This document shows, piece by piece, positions 29,598 to 40,800 of a stretch of DNA of 64,000 nucleotides. The stretch's first letter is position 1, and every line of letters begins with the position of its first letter. The position numbers and the translations under genes are program-made. Source of the DNA: Yersinia aleksiciae (GTDB lineage: Bacteria > Pseudomonadota > Gammaproteobacteria > Enterobacterales > Enterobacteriaceae); contig NZ_CP011975.1 in assembly GCF_001047675.1 (NCBI RefSeq), positions 970,073-1,034,072 on the forward strand. The letters are read 5' to 3'. Under the pieces are notes generated by a model. It made no database searches. It was not told where the DNA came from and saw only the letters and a list, made by a program, of their open reading frames with translations.

Positions 29598-30032
29598 ATG
29601 ATTGCGCCGCACCCTTTTGGTCACGATATTACTGAAACTCAGCTTATCGAGACATTCAGTACCCACAAACAGTGGGAAGATCGTTATCGCCAGTTAATTT
29701 TGCTGGCTAAACAACTCCCGCCACTGCCGGACTCATTGAAACAAAATGAACTGGAATTAACCGGTTGTGAAAACCGAGTGTGGCTGGGGCATCAGCATCT
29801 ACCAGATGGCAGTTTACATTTCTACGGCGACAGTGAAGGGCGTATTGTTCGTGGGTTACTGGCGGTGATTTTGACCGCTGTAGAAGGCAAAACTCCGCAA
29901 CAGGTCTTGGCAGAAGATCCATTGGCGCTGTTTGATCAACTCGGTTTACGCCAGCAATTAAGTACTTCGCGCGCCAGTGGTTTGCAAGCACTGGCACAGG
30001 GTGTACGGGCGATCGCTGCCCAATATCGCTAG
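29598..30032 (+). CDS. csdE: Sulfur acceptor protein CsdE
   Basis: A SufE-type acceptor that takes the persulfide from CsdA and relays it for tRNA ct6A formation with TcdA. The 144-residue product has the acceptor Cys57 in [14 protein letters not shown], the SufE-family loop motif, and a conserved [14 protein letters not shown] segment. Formerly ygdK. It overlaps nothing and ends 10 bp from the convergent tcdA stop. Confidence 0.95.
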   Translation: MIAPHPFGHDITETQLIETFSTHKQWEDRYRQLILLAKQLPPLPDSLKQNELELTGCENRVWLGHQHLPDGSLHFYGDSEGRIVRGLLAVILTAVEGKTPQQVLAEDPLALFDQLGLRQQLSTSRASGLQALAQGVRAIAAQYR

Positions 30033-30042
30033 CGGTAAACGA

Positions 30043-30849
30043 TTACGCCTGACGTGCCGCCTTCGCCATCATTTTTTTCAATGCATGGGACACCGCAACA
30101 AAACCAAAGGTCGCGGTGACCATGGTTGCCGAACCGAAACCTGAAGTACAATCCATTTTCTTTGGACCTTCAGCGGTACTACGGGAGGCACAGACCGAAC
30201 CATCGGCCTGCGGGTAAACTAAAGGCTCGCTGGAGAAAACGCAGTCGATCCCCAGTTTTCCTTTGCTGTTTTTCACCACATTAAAATCATTTTTCAGTCT
30301 TTCACGTAGCTTCGCCGCCAGTGGATCCTGAATGGTTTTCGCCAGATCCACCACTTCAATGCGCGTTGGATCGATTTGCCCGCCCGCGCCACCAGTGGTG
30401 ACTACTGGGATTTTATAACGGCGACAGTAGGACAGCAGTGCTGCTTTTGGGCGAACACTGTCTATTGCATCAATGACATAGCTGAAATTATTATTTAAAA
30501 GCTCGGCAACATTATCTGCGGTAATGAAATCATCGATACAAGTCACCCGACATTCAGGATTGATAGCCAGAATGCGCTCCGCCATCACTTCCGTTTTAGC
30601 CTGCCCGACATTGTGCCGCAATGCATGGATCTGGCGATTAGTATTGGTGACGCAAACATCATCCATATCAATCAGCGTGATCGCGCCAATGCCCGTACGT
30701 GCCAGTGCTTCCGCAGCCCAAGACCCCACGCCGCCAATGCCGATAACACAAACATGCGCCTGCGAAAAAAGTGTCAGCGCCTGTTGCCCATAAAGGCGCG
30801 CAATACCACCAAACCGCTGTTGGTAAGCTTCGGAAAAGGCAGTGCTCAT
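30043..30849 (-). CDS. tcdA: tRNA threonylcarbamoyladenosine dehydratase TcdA
   Basis: An E1-like enzyme that cyclises t6A37 to ct6A in ANN-decoding tRNAs using ATP. The 268-residue product has the nucleotide-binding motif GIGGVGSWAAEALARTG at residues 37-53, the NTNRQIHAL segment near residue 70 and VVTTGGAGGQIDPTRI near residue 150. Also called csdL or ygdL. Convergent with csdE, whose product assists it. Confidence 0.96.
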   Translation of the reverse strand: MSTAFSEAYQQRFGGIARLYGQQALTLFSQAHVCVIGIGGVGSWAAEALARTGIGAITLIDMDDVCVTNTNRQIHALRHNVGQAKTEVMAERILAINPECRVTCIDDFITADNVAELLNNNFSYVIDAIDSVRPKAALLSYCRRYKIPVVTTGGAGGQIDPTRIEVVDLAKTIQDPLAAKLRERLKNDFNVVKNSKGKLGIDCVFSSEPLVYPQADGSVCASRSTAEGPKKMDCTSGFGSATMVTATFGFVAVSHALKKMMAKAARQA

Positions 30850-30912
30850 AGACTTGTTACCTTAATGACTTAGAAATAATAAATGGCTTTAATAAAATTG
30901 ATGGAGCAAATG

Positions 30913-30935
30913 CAAAAGCGGCCAGTTGGCCGCCA
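30913..30935 (-). terminator. Terminator after mltA
   Basis: GCGGCC (30918-30923) and GGCCGC (30928-30933) form a stem on the minus strand followed by TTTTGC, 37 bp after the mltA stop. Confidence 0.6.
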
Positions 30936-30970
30936 GATAAAGAGTGAATCTATTACATCAAATAATCTGC

Positions 30971-32143
30971 TTACTGACCTTGATTGCTCACCAATAGCGA
31001 TAAACCATTGCCAGCGGGTGCAGTTTTAGCACCACCTTGATAGGCAGTAAACAGTGGCCCATTACTTTGGGCATTTTTCAGCACCCAAACACGACCATAA
31101 TGGTTGTAGAAACCGGCCGCTTGCCCTGCTTCATGACCAATCCCCTGATAAATATCAAAGTGTTGACCTTTAATTGCCCCCCCCACATCCAGTGCGACCA
31201 TTAGGCGCATCTGATATTGACCAGTGAATTTGCCCTGATTATCCAGTAAGGGAACTTCAGCCAACAACGTAGTACCCGCCGGGATCAACGAACGGTCAGA
31301 AGCCACCGAGGCTTTGGCTATCAGAGGAACCGCACTAGCCCCTTTTACTGGCGCATACATTTCCGGTTTAAAGAAGACAAAGGAGGGATTTTGCTCTAAT
31401 AACTCTCTGACTTCAGCTTCGCTATGAGTTTCAGCCCAATGACGGATAGCCTGCATCGACATATCAGCTTTAGCAACTTCTCCGCGATCAATCAGTACCT
31501 TACCAATACTACGATAAGCATGACCGTTTTTACCTGCATACCCGAAGAAGGTTAGTGGCCGCCCATCACCATAATCGACATAACCGCTGCCCTGCACTTC
31601 CATCATAAAGTTATCCACCAATGAATTGGTGTACGCGATAATTAAGTTACGGTTATCCAATGCGCCTGAATATATTGAGGCACGATCAGGTAAACGCCCC
31701 TTTCCTTTAGTGGGCATACGATAAAGTGGATAGCGGAATTCGCCTTGTTGGGTATAGCGCGCCTGAAGTACTGGGGTGTAATAGCCAGTAAATTGCACAT
31801 TACCGAAGTTATCCACGCCTTCCATTTGGTAGGCATTCAAGCCAAATAGATTTAACTTGCTGGTATCAGCGCCCGCCAACATCCAGTTTTCTACCGCATT
31901 AAATGTACTACTATTACGGCCATACAGACCCGGTGAAGATTGGTTAATCACTTTCACCTGATCAGAATAATCTTTTGCGTTGACTGGCTTACCTGTCGCA
32001 TTTGGCTCATTCACCAACTCCAGTGGCTGCTCCAGATGCCCATCCTTATATTGCTGCCCACGATCGGTTGGCCGTGATTGGCAGCCAGCCAGAACAGCAA
32101 TCATTATTCCACTCAATAGGTATTTGCCCCAACGACTTGTCAT
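30971..32143 (-). CDS. mltA: Membrane-bound lytic murein transglycosylase A
   Basis: Cleaves the glycan strands of peptidoglycan with 1,6-anhydro product formation, anchored in the outer membrane. The 390-residue lipoprotein starts MTSRWGKYLLSGIMIAVLAG with lipid-modified Cys21 and Gln at +2. The MltA core spans about residues 85-290 and the 3D domain follows, with catalytic-region motif MVALDVGGAIKGQHFDIYQG. Compared with E. coli MltA (365) it has about 23 extra C-terminal residues (TAYQGGAKTAPAGNGLSLL). I use the ATG at 32143, with AAGGCG upstream; the frame is open to 32164. Confidence 0.95.
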   Translation of the reverse strand: MTSRWGKYLLSGIMIAVLAGCQSRPTDRGQQYKDGHLEQPLELVNEPNATGKPVNAKDYSDQVKVINQSSPGLYGRNSSTFNAVENWMLAGADTSKLNLFGLNAYQMEGVDNFGNVQFTGYYTPVLQARYTQQGEFRYPLYRMPTKGKGRLPDRASIYSGALDNRNLIIAYTNSLVDNFMMEVQGSGYVDYGDGRPLTFFGYAGKNGHAYRSIGKVLIDRGEVAKADMSMQAIRHWAETHSEAEVRELLEQNPSFVFFKPEMYAPVKGASAVPLIAKASVASDRSLIPAGTTLLAEVPLLDNQGKFTGQYQMRLMVALDVGGAIKGQHFDIYQGIGHEAGQAAGFYNHYGRVWVLKNAQSNGPLFTAYQGGAKTAPAGNGLSLLVSNQGQ

Positions 32144-32316
32144 TTCACGCCTTCTATTACTCATATTATCTACCGACGAACGATAACAAACGCCTATAGA
32201 TAAAGGAATCAGCAGGTGGAAAAAAATCCCCTGATGCCATTGTGGGGAAAAAGGAAACAGATAGTTGATAAATTAATCGAAAAAACCTATTTACCTAAAT
32301 TAAGTGGCAAAACTAC

Positions 32317-32344
32317 TTGCAACAGATCTCATCCAGAGTATAGT
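32317..32344 (+). promoter_or_regulatory. Promoter of the initiator tRNA operon
   Basis: TTGCAA (32317-32322) and TATAGT (32339-32344) are 16 bp apart, with a G/C-containing discriminator GCGC, 14 bp ahead of the first tRNA. Confidence 0.7.
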
Positions 32345-32357
32345 GCGCTCAATCGGA

Positions 32358-32434
<77 letters not shown>

Positions 32435-32554
32435 ACCGATACTGGCTACCAGCAGTATCAAATGTCGTCCGATAGCCTTGAAACTTAAGACTAATTAGGT
32501 AGAATGGCAGTTCAGCTGTGAAAACAGCAACAGAAGTAAAAGTGTAATGACGGA

Positions 32555-32631
<77 letters not shown>

Positions 32632-32689
32632 ATTACACGGTTAAGTAATAAGAGATAAAGAGTAAGATAGAAAAGAGTATTAAGACGGA

Positions 32690-32766
<77 letters not shown>

Positions 32767-32793
32767 ATTCTTAATCATTTTCATATCAACATC

Positions 32794-32818
32794 AGACACC
32801 CTAAAGGGTGTTTTTTTG
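32794..32818 (+). terminator. Terminator of the tRNA-fMet operon
   Basis: ACACCC (32796-32801) pairs with GGGTGT (32806-32811) around TAAA, followed by a T-run to 32817. Confidence 0.93.
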
Positions 32819-32904
32819 TTTCTGGTTTTCAATAAATATCGAGAGTTCCCCCCAGCAAGGGCTAACCCACCCCTGCGGTACATCAATAGCATCTCCCTAA
32901 CTGA

Positions 32905-34155
32905 TTACACCCGTGCCATCGCCCCACCATTAGCAAAATAGGCTTTGATGCCAGCAAAAATAGATTCAGCAACTTGCTGCTGAAAATGGCTGGTACGTAA
33001 TTTCCGCTCTTCTTCCAGATTGCTGATAAATGCCGTTTCAACCAAGATTGATGGAATATCTGGCGCTTTCAAAACTGCAAAGCCCGCCTGATCGACACGG
33101 TTCTTATGCAGCTTATTAATTTTACCCATTCGGTTAAGCACTTCTTTACCAAACTTCAGACTGTCATTGATGGTCGCCGTTTGCAGCAAATCAATCATGG
33201 TATGGTCCAGATAGCGATCCCCACTTTTGCTGACCCCACCAATTTGGTCTGCCTCATTCTGCGTCTGGGCCAAGAAGCGTGCTGCGGTACTGGTTGCCCC
33301 CTTGGTCGATAACGCAAATACGGAGGAGCCTCTGGCGGCCTGACTGGTGAATGCATCGGCATGAATTGAGATAAATAAATCCGCACGCTGTTTACGAGCT
33401 TTTGCCACTCGCACTTTCAGCGGGATAAAGACATCTTCATTGCGGGTCATAAACACTCGCATATTCGCTTCTTTCTGGATCAGCGTCCGTAGCCGGCGGG
33501 CAATTTGCAACACAATATCTTTTTCGCGCGTCTTATTTCGCCCAATTGCGCCAGGGTCTTCACCGCCGTGACCGGGATCCAGCATGATAACAATCGGCCT
33601 ATCCCGCCCCGCTTTACCCACTTTGGGTGTCTCTGCGGGTAAATTACGTTCCACATTGCCTTTATTATAATCTTCCAACAATGCCAGTAAGGGATCGTCT
33701 TCAATCGAGGTACTGCCCTGTTCGGGATATAAATCCACGACCAAGCGGTTACGAAACTTAGCGAAGGGTTTCAGCGTAAATAGTTGTGGACTGATGCTTT
33801 GTTTCAACTCCAACACCAGGCGGACGGTATTTTTATCAAACTGCCCAACTCGTGCCTGCTTAAGGTAAGGATCACCGGACTGCACTTGGCTACTGATCTC
33901 TTTCAGTACGCTATTGAGATGTACACCTTCAATATCAACCACTATACGGTCCGGATTTTTCAGCGCAAATTGACGATATTTTAGCGGGGTATTGGATTCC
34001 AGCGTCACCCGGGTATAAGTGGAAGAGGGCCAAACCCTGACGGCGATAATATGTGAAGAAGCAGCAAATCCAACCCGGCTGACACTTAGCATCCAGGCTG
34101 CGGCAGCACCTTGTAGTAGACGGCGACGCCCAGAATTATGATTTGAATCTGCCAT
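32905..34155 (-). CDS. amiC: N-acetylmuramoyl-L-alanine amidase AmiC
   Basis: A periplasmic zinc amidase that splits septal peptidoglycan for daughter-cell separation and is activated by NlpD. The 416-residue product has a twin-arginine signal ([20 protein letters not shown], residues 8-27), an AMIN septal-targeting domain (about 35-135) and an Amidase_3 domain with zinc ligands in [16 protein letters not shown] (His near 200, Glu in TREKDIVLQ) and the catalytic C-terminal segment [16 protein letters not shown] start at 34155; the frame is open to 34173 but the Tat signal is better placed here. Confidence 0.96.
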   Translation of the reverse strand: MADSNHNSGRRRLLQGAAAAWMLSVSRVGFAASSHIIAVRVWPSSTYTRVTLESNTPLKYRQFALKNPDRIVVDIEGVHLNSVLKEISSQVQSGDPYLKQARVGQFDKNTVRLVLELKQSISPQLFTLKPFAKFRNRLVVDLYPEQGSTSIEDDPLLALLEDYNKGNVERNLPAETPKVGKAGRDRPIVIMLDPGHGGEDPGAIGRNKTREKDIVLQIARRLRTLIQKEANMRVFMTRNEDVFIPLKVRVAKARKQRADLFISIHADAFTSQAARGSSVFALSTKGATSTAARFLAQTQNEADQIGGVSKSGDRYLDHTMIDLLQTATINDSLKFGKEVLNRMGKINKLHKNRVDQAGFAVLKAPDIPSILVETAFISNLEEERKLRTSHFQQQVAESIFAGIKAYFANGGAMARV

Positions 34156-34340
34156 GTAACTCCAAAGTAACAACCAAAATATGAATAAAAAACAAACAAA
34201 AAGTTTTATGAGGAAAAACTTTAACGAATCAATTCAATGCTGTCATTAGAAAAACATTATTTATGTTATTCGATTTATTAATAGTTATGCGTCATACATA
34301 TGCAATTGATCGTAATTTGTTGCTTGCCATCTTGGTCAAA

Positions 34341-34379
34341 AAAGAATAAAAATACAAAAATAGCGAATAAAAATTCAAT
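34341..34379. promoter_or_regulatory. Tandem ArgR (ARG) boxes upstream of argA
   Basis: Two half-palindromic 18-bp boxes, with cores AGAATAAAAATACA (34343-34356) and CGAATAAAAATTCA (34364-34377), start 21 bp apart, the canonical 18-plus-3 spacing. They resemble the consensus TGAAT-4nt-ATTCA and end 12 bp before the argA GTG start, the expected place for arginine repression. Confidence 0.75.
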
Positions 34380-34390
34380 GAGGGTCTGCC

Positions 34391-35716
34391 GTGAAGGAAC
34401 GTAGTACTGAACTGGTCCAGGGATTTCGTCACTCAGTTCCCTATATCAATGCACACCGTGGCAAGACATTTGTCGTCATGTTGGGTGGTGAGGCGATTGA
34501 ACATGAGAACTTCTCTAGTATCGTCAACGATATCGGTTTGTTGCATAGTCTTGGCATCCGGCTGGTCGTGGTCTACGGCGCACGCCCACAAATCGATAGC
34601 AATCTGGCACAGCATCACTACGAACCTATTTATCACAAACATACCCGAGTCACAGATGCCCGAACGCTGGAAATGGTTAAGCAAGCTGCGGGTTTATTGC
34701 AGCTGGATATCACCGCTAGATTATCAATGAGTTTGAATAATACTCCACTGCAAGGCGCGCATATTAATGTGGTTAGCGGCAACTTTATTATTGCCCAACC
34801 ATTAGGTGTTGATGACGGTGTGGATTATTGTCATAGCGGACGCATTCGGAGGATTGATGAGGATGCTATCCATCGTCAATTAGATAATGGCGCTATCGTA
34901 TTGCTAGGGCCGGTTGCGGTCTCAGTGACTGGCGAGAGTTTTAACCTCACGTCAGAAGAGGTGGCCACGCAATTAGCTATCAAACTCAAAGCGGAAAAAA
35001 TGATCGGTTTCTGCTCATCCCAAGGGGTGACGGACAGCGAAGGCAACATTATTTCAGAACTGTTCCCCAATGATGCTCAAAAACGGATCGAGGATCTTGA
35101 GCAAGAGGGTGATTACAACTCGGGTACAGTCCGTTTTCTACGTGGGGCAGTAAAAGCTTGTCGCAGCGGCGTGCGTCGTAGCCATTTGCTGAGTTATCAG
35201 GAGGATGGCGCGCTAGTGCAAGAGCTGTTCTCCCGTGATGGTATCGGCACCCAAATTGTGATGGAGAGTGCGGAGCAAGTGCGCCGCGCCACCATTAATG
35301 ATATTGGCGGCATACTGGAGCTGATTCGCCCACTGGAACAACAAGGGATTTTAGTCCGCCGCTCACGAGAACAGCTTGAGATGGAGATCGATAAGTTCAC
35401 CATTATTGAGCGAGATAATCTGACGATTGCCTGCGCTGCACTTTATCCATTCCCCGAGGAGCAAATCGGTGAAATGGCATGTGTGGCCGTGCATCCGGAC
35501 TATCGTAGCTCCTCCCGTGGGGAGATGCTTCTCAAACGAGTCGCAAACCAGGCACGTCAAATGGGCCTTAAAAAGCTGTTTGTGTTAACCACCCGCAGTA
35601 TTCACTGGTTCCAAGAGCGTGGTTTTACTCCAGCTGAGGTTGAGGTTTTACCGATTCAGAAGCAGGAGTTATATAACTATCAGCGGCGCTCAAAGATTCT
35701 GCTGGCTGATTTGTAG
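34391..35716 (+). CDS. argA: N-acetylglutamate synthase (amino-acid N-acetyltransferase)
   Basis: Catalyses the first step of arginine biosynthesis, acetylating glutamate with acetyl-CoA, with feedback inhibition by arginine. The 441-residue product (E. coli 443) has an N-terminal amino-acid-kinase-like regulatory domain (about 25-285, [18 protein letters not shown]) and a C-terminal GNAT domain (about 295-435, with the acetyl-CoA region [20 protein letters not shown]). Translation starts at GTG 34391, 6 nt after GAGGG. The stop codon TAG at 35714 lies inside a 9-bp direct repeat bordering repeat copy B. Confidence 0.97.
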   Translation: MKERSTELVQGFRHSVPYINAHRGKTFVVMLGGEAIEHENFSSIVNDIGLLHSLGIRLVVVYGARPQIDSNLAQHHYEPIYHKHTRVTDARTLEMVKQAAGLLQLDITARLSMSLNNTPLQGAHINVVSGNFIIAQPLGVDDGVDYCHSGRIRRIDEDAIHRQLDNGAIVLLGPVAVSVTGESFNLTSEEVATQLAIKLKAEKMIGFCSSQGVTDSEGNIISELFPNDAQKRIEDLEQEGDYNSGTVRFLRGAVKACRSGVRRSHLLSYQEDGALVQELFSRDGIGTQIVMESAEQVRRATINDIGGILELIRPLEQQGILVRRSREQLEMEIDKFTIIERDNLTIACAALYPFPEEQIGEMACVAVHPDYRSSSRGEMLLKRVANQARQMGLKKLFVLTTRSIHWFQERGFTPAEVEVLPIQKQELYNYQRRSKILLADL

Positions 35717-35717
35717 C

Positions 35718-35865
35718 AGTGCGTCGAGAACTCGATCTGGAACGGTGAGGACAGGCGGAAGAGTAAAGCATCCGCGCCATCAGCGATGCTTATTTTTACA
35801 AAGGGAATACGGCGTCTTTACGATCTGCCTGTTATCTCCGCCACTGACACTTTGTCAACAACCTC
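35718..35865 (+). repeat. Interspersed palindromic element, copy B (YPAL-like)
   Basis: Same family and orientation as copy A, with shared blocks GGAACGGTGAGGACAGGCGG, TTTACAAAGGGAATACGG and CACTTTGTCAACAACCTC. It lies exactly between two copies of ATTTGTAGC (35709-35717 and 35866-35874), which look like a target-site duplication and include the argA stop codon. It lacks the middle block present in copy C. The next gene, recD, is convergent. Confidence 0.8.
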
Positions 35866-35874
35866 ATTTGTAGC

Positions 35875-35991
35875 TCGGGGACTGGCGGAGCGACTGCACC
35901 TATGGGCGCTCCGGCGGCTTAGCCGTTACGACCCATTCGGCACATTTCCCCGCTAATCCACTTTGTCAACGGTCTGAGGGGGCTGCGCCCC
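35875..35991. other. GC-rich palindromic stretch between repeat copy B and recD
   Basis: Contains GGCGGAGCG (about 35884-35892) pairing with CGCTCCGGCGG (35909-35919), then a second CCACTTTGTCAACGG (35958-35972) that repeats the right end of copy B, and a hairpin GGGGGCTGCGCCCCC (35977-35991) just after the recD stop. It is probably a second, truncated repeat element plus the recD transcription end. I see no gene here. Confidence 0.5.
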
Positions 35992-35992
35992 C

Positions 35993-37885
35993 TTAGCTTT
36001 TCTTCTTCAACTCATTCAACCGATCAACTAATCCGCTACGACGCTGCGTGGGTGTCCGTATCGCATGACTCAATACAGCATGACTGCAATAGAGTGTTAA
36101 TCGCTGGCGAGCACGGGTGATCGCGGTATAAACCAATTCACGGGTGAGTACCGGCATAAAGGTGTTGGGTAATATTAATGCCGTGTGCTCAAACTCCGAT
36201 CCTTGAGATTTATGCACTGTCATGGCATAAGCGGTCTCATGGCTGGGAAGACGGCTGGGTTGCACCGACTTGATATTGCCATCAGGCAGTTGGAAATGGA
36301 CCCGAAGCTCGCCTTCTGAGTCATATAACGCGATACCAATATCCCCATTAAATAGACCCAGAGCACTGTCATTAAGTCCAATCATCACTGGTCTGCCAAC
36401 ATACCAACGCCCTGATGGGCCAGATGCTCGCTCAATAAACCTTTTGCGATGCAACAACTGCTCAATCCGCTCATTTAAGCCGCTGACCCCAAATGGCCCG
36501 GTACGTAATGCACACAGCAACTGATAGCGATCAAATGCCGCTAACACATCAACGGCATGTGCACCGGATGTCGCCAACTGAAGGTAATGCTGATAGCCAG
36601 CGGCACAATCCTCCAGCAATACCTGATAGTCATCAGAATCGGCCAGAGAGAAGCATTCGATGTCAGAATAGGTGCTGCTTAAAACTGATAATGCCTTGTT
36701 AGACTTCCCGGCATTAACGGCCAAAGCGAGCTGTCCAATACCTGATTTTTCATCAAAACGGTAGCTTTTGCGCAGTAAGCACAAGCTATCACGGACATTG
36801 ACGGCATCTGTTGGTACATCGCCAATGGGAATGACTCCGAGCAATGAACATCCAGTTAACCGCGCTAATTGTTCAGCCCGTAATTCGCTGTAACCCCATT
36901 CAGCAAAACGACAAATATCACCTAATACCGCACCGGCCTCAACCGAGGCCAATTGGTCACGATCACCAAGAAAAATAACCTGAGCTTTCGCGGGCAGAGC
37001 TGCAATTAACCGCGCCATCATCGGTAAATCCACCATTGATGCCTCATCGACCACCAGCACATCAAGGTTTAACGGATTGCCACGGTGGTAACGCAAGCGC
37101 TGGCTGTTAGGTTGCGCCCCTAACAAGCGGTGTAGCGTGGATGCCTGATCTGGAAATAGCTTCCGCTCATCATCAGTTAATACGAGTTGCCGAATAGCAT
37201 TACCCAATGACTCGGTCAATCGCGCGGCCGCTTTACCGGTTGGTGCGGCAAGCTGGATACGTAAACGTTGCCCCTGACTCAGCTGTATCAGTGCGGTCAA
37301 TAACTTAGCGACTGTAGTGGTTTTCCCTGTTCCCGGTCCACCAGAAATCACGGAAATACGGCGGGTCGCAGCAACGGCGGCGGCCACTTTCTGCCAGTCA
37401 ACCTCAGTACCCGCCAAGCCGAACAATCGGTCTAGCGTGGTTCTTAATAGTATTTCGTTTACGTCTCGAGGTTCATTGACCCATGCAGCCATGCTGTCGC
37501 TGGCAATAAACCGAACCACATCCCCTTCGTACTGCCACATTCGTTGCAAATACAAACGGTTATTTTGCAAAACCAACGGCGTCGGTTGTGAGCCGTCACT
37601 CACTGCAGGGGAGTTATTCAGTGCCTGTATCCAACGCGACTCATCTGGCGCACCCGCAGCCTGCCACAGTGCTTGTGATAACGCCGACTGCCGCCCACCA
37701 AATAGCAGGTCAGGCTGCAAGTAGCTTAATGGTAAGCACACATGCCCAGCCCCCGCTTCGGCACTGAGAATAGCGGCGGCCAATTGCAGCATCGGGTTAT
37801 TGTCGCCCGCGATCATTCGTGAAAACTGAAGATCCAGCGGGCGCAGTAAGTGGTCACCGAGCGCCTGATTCAGTAACGCCATCAT
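35993..37885 (-). CDS. recD: Exodeoxyribonuclease V subunit RecD (5'-3' helicase)
   Basis: The fast 5'-3' helicase of RecBCD, used in double-strand break repair and degradation of linear DNA. The 630-residue product (E. coli 608) has Walker [11 protein letters not shown] at residues 181-190, Walker B-like [16 protein letters not shown] near residue 270 and the C-terminal UvrD-like motif [16 protein letters not shown]. The start overlaps the recB stop (ATGATGG, stop TGA at 37882-37884), so translation is coupled; the second ATG (37882) is equally possible. Confidence 0.96.
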   Translation of the reverse strand: MMALLNQALGDHLLRPLDLQFSRMIAGDNNPMLQLAAAILSAEAGAGHVCLPLSYLQPDLLFGGRQSALSQALWQAAGAPDESRWIQALNNSPAVSDGSQPTPLVLQNNRLYLQRMWQYEGDVVRFIASDSMAAWVNEPRDVNEILLRTTLDRLFGLAGTEVDWQKVAAAVAATRRISVISGGPGTGKTTTVAKLLTALIQLSQGQRLRIQLAAPTGKAAARLTESLGNAIRQLVLTDDERKLFPDQASTLHRLLGAQPNSQRLRYHRGNPLNLDVLVVDEASMVDLPMMARLIAALPAKAQVIFLGDRDQLASVEAGAVLGDICRFAEWGYSELRAEQLARLTGCSLLGVIPIGDVPTDAVNVRDSLCLLRKSYRFDEKSGIGQLALAVNAGKSNKALSVLSSTYSDIECFSLADSDDYQVLLEDCAAGYQHYLQLATSGAHAVDVLAAFDRYQLLCALRTGPFGVSGLNERIEQLLHRKRFIERASGPSGRWYVGRPVMIGLNDSALGLFNGDIGIALYDSEGELRVHFQLPDGNIKSVQPSRLPSHETAYAMTVHKSQGSEFEHTALILPNTFMPVLTRELVYTAITRARQRLTLYCSHAVLSHAIRTPTQRRSGLVDRLNELKKKS

Positions 37886-40800
37886 AGTGAGGCCCTCTCA
37901 TCTACTTGGATAGCATTATCATTTATTTCACGACCACTAAACAAACAATCCATTCCTTCAATCAATTCCAGCTCAGGGCGGCAACTAAAGATACCGTTGC
38001 CCGGATGTTGCTTATTAACACCACGTAGGAAGAGGTAAATGACGCCACCAAAATCGCGCTGATAGTCATAATCTGCCAATCGGTGGCGCAAATAGCGGTG
38101 CAATGCCAGTGTATAGAGCTGATATTGAAGGTCATAACGATGCTCAGCCATGGCTTGAGTCATCGCCTCTCGGGTATAGGCGCTACTGTCCTCACCCAAC
38201 CAATTTGATTTGTAATCCAATAAGTAATACTTACCCTGCCAGCAGAAAACTAAGTCAATAAACCCCTTAAGCATCCCTCTAACTTGCTGAAAATCCAGCA
38301 CTGGGCACTGCCGAGAGAGCGGGTCATAGTGTTTGATTAAGGAATCTAATTCACTGGCGCGCAGCAGCGTATCGATTGGCAGATAAAATTGTAATTCGGC
38401 CTGCTTGCTCTCCGGCGTCAACCCAGCCAATGTCACACCCGTGGTATTGAGCGGAACTTGTACAATGTCATTTAGCCACTGAGACAACATTGGCAGCCAT
38501 TGCTCACCAAAACCCTGTCGCTGCAACTGCTCTGCCAACCACTCTTGCTCAATAGGCTGACTAAAATCCATTGGCTCGAGTAAGTCATGTAGGAAAGTTC
38601 CCGGTGCTGCGCCGCGTGGGAAAGTATGTGGGGTTAAATGCGCTGTGGCTATCAATACCTGCTCACCAACAGCATCGGTATCCAGCCGTGGAAGTAATTC
38701 TTGTAGCGGCACATTTAGGGTCTGTGAAGCACCACCTTTACTTGAGCCATGCTGCTGTAAGCCAGAATAGCTGGTGACACGCCAATAATCCTGTATTTGC
38801 CGGTTAAATTGGCGCGCAGCAAGTGCTGGTAAAATTTCCGGTTGTGGCTGCCAAGGCGTATCGTCCGGGCGCTCTGCCAGTGATACAGAAATATCGCCTT
38901 TTGCTGCCGCTGTTAGTTCTGCTAATTTATCGGCCAAATATTGTGCATCACCTGCCTGCCCCTGTTGCACCAGATAACCTAATGCGCTGCGGTGCATGTC
39001 ACTTTCGCCCTGCTTTTTCCGCCCGCCTTTAATCAGCGGCGCAATACCCACACTGCAATGATAAACCGCACGGGTCAGTGCCACGTAGAGTAACCGTAAA
39101 TCCTCTGCCAGCCGTTCCTCTTCAGCCAGAGCCTGGCTCTCTTCATCTGCATTCAGATCAAGCAGAGCCTCAAAGCTGTGGCGATCGTGGTACAGCACAT
39201 CCTGCTGCTGGCGGAAATTGCCAACGAAAGGCAGCCAAACCAACGGATATTCCAACCCTTTCGATTTATGGATTGTAATAACCTGCACCAAATGGCGGTC
39301 ACTTTCCAAGCGCAGTTGTTGATTATCTGACTGATGATTGGGTTGCGCTATTTGCTGTGCCAACCAGCGGATAAGTGCGTGCTCACTATCAAGCTGTGAT
39401 GCGGCTTCTTGCAATAGTTCCCCCAAATGCAGCACATCCGTCAGTCGACGCTCTCCACCCGGTGTCGCAAGCAGGTTTTCAGCTAAATGGCGGTGAGCCA
39501 TAATCTCCCGCAACATGGGCAGTACACCACGGCGCTGCCAATGTTGGCGATAGCTATCGAACTCCTCAACCAAAGCATCCCATGCACGCTCATCGTGATT
39601 CAATGCATCCAATATTTTTGCATCCAGTCCGAGCATTCCTGTCGCCATTGCACTGCGCAATGCCCGCTCCTGCTCTGGAGCCAAAACAGCCTGCAACAAC
39701 CACAACAGATCTTTGGCCTCTGCGGTATCAAACACACTGTCACGGTTGGATAAATAAACCGATGGGATGGCTAATGCACTCATTGCATCACGCACTAATG
39801 CAGCTTCTGCCCGGCTGCGTACCAAAATAGTGATATCAGATGCCTGAACTGGCCTTGATCCATCGGCTGTCACTAATTGGGCCTGCCCATTTTGGCCAGC
39901 GGTTAACCAGTCACGGATTTGGGCTGCACACTGTCGCGCCATCAATTGTTGGTACTCGCTCACTCCGACACCCTCTCCTGGCTGCAACCAAAAAGAGATG
40001 GCTGGCTGTTTTTTTCCTTTAATTTCAAAAGATAAATGGCTGTTTTTTTCCGCAGCAGATACCTTTATAAAAGGAATTTGTTCAAACAGGAAAGGCACCT
40101 CGACCAAACTAAATAGCCGGTTCACTGATTGCACCATCGGGAAGGAGGAGCGCCAGTTTGTCTCTAGTGTGTAGTGGGCGCTTACTTCAGAACGGGCGCG
40201 GATATAGGTAAATATATCTGCACCACGGAAAGCATAAATAGCCTGTTTGGGGTCACCAATCAGTAATAGACCGCACTCTTTTTGTCCACCATAAAGCGTG
40301 TGGAAGATGCGGTATTGTTGGGGATCGGTATCTTGAAACTCATCAATCATTGCGACGGGATAACGGTTACGAATAGATTGGGCCAACAACTCACCACCCG
40401 ACTGCTGTAATGCCACATCCAGTTTGCTGAGCAGGTCATCAAATCCCAGCTCCGCCCGTTGCCGTTTTTCCTGCTGGACGGATGTTCGTATCTCACTGAT
40501 CGCTCGGGCTAAAATCAAATCTCTTAGTGTCAGCGGTTGCTCGAATAGGCTGTCTATGGCACTAAATAGGGCATGTTGTGGCGCTGTACCCTTTTTAGTT
40601 TTCTCAAATAAAACTGACTGGCGGAATTTTTCCAGCTCTTTAGGTAACTGATAATCACCCGTTTCCTGATCTGCCCATGCACCGACTTTTTCCAGCCAGT
40701 TGGGTAAATATCGGGCGCTGTAGCTGCGCTTATCAACACCTGAGATGCTGATCAATGCCTCTAACTCAGGCGCGGCGGCACACCATTGTGCTTTGACCGC

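Noticed and set aside
35619..35873. Open frame running through the argA end and repeat copy B
   Set aside because: It shares a translated segment (QREYGVFTIC) with the frame at 50062-50352 only because both cross the same repeat. It has no ribosome-binding site and overlaps argA.
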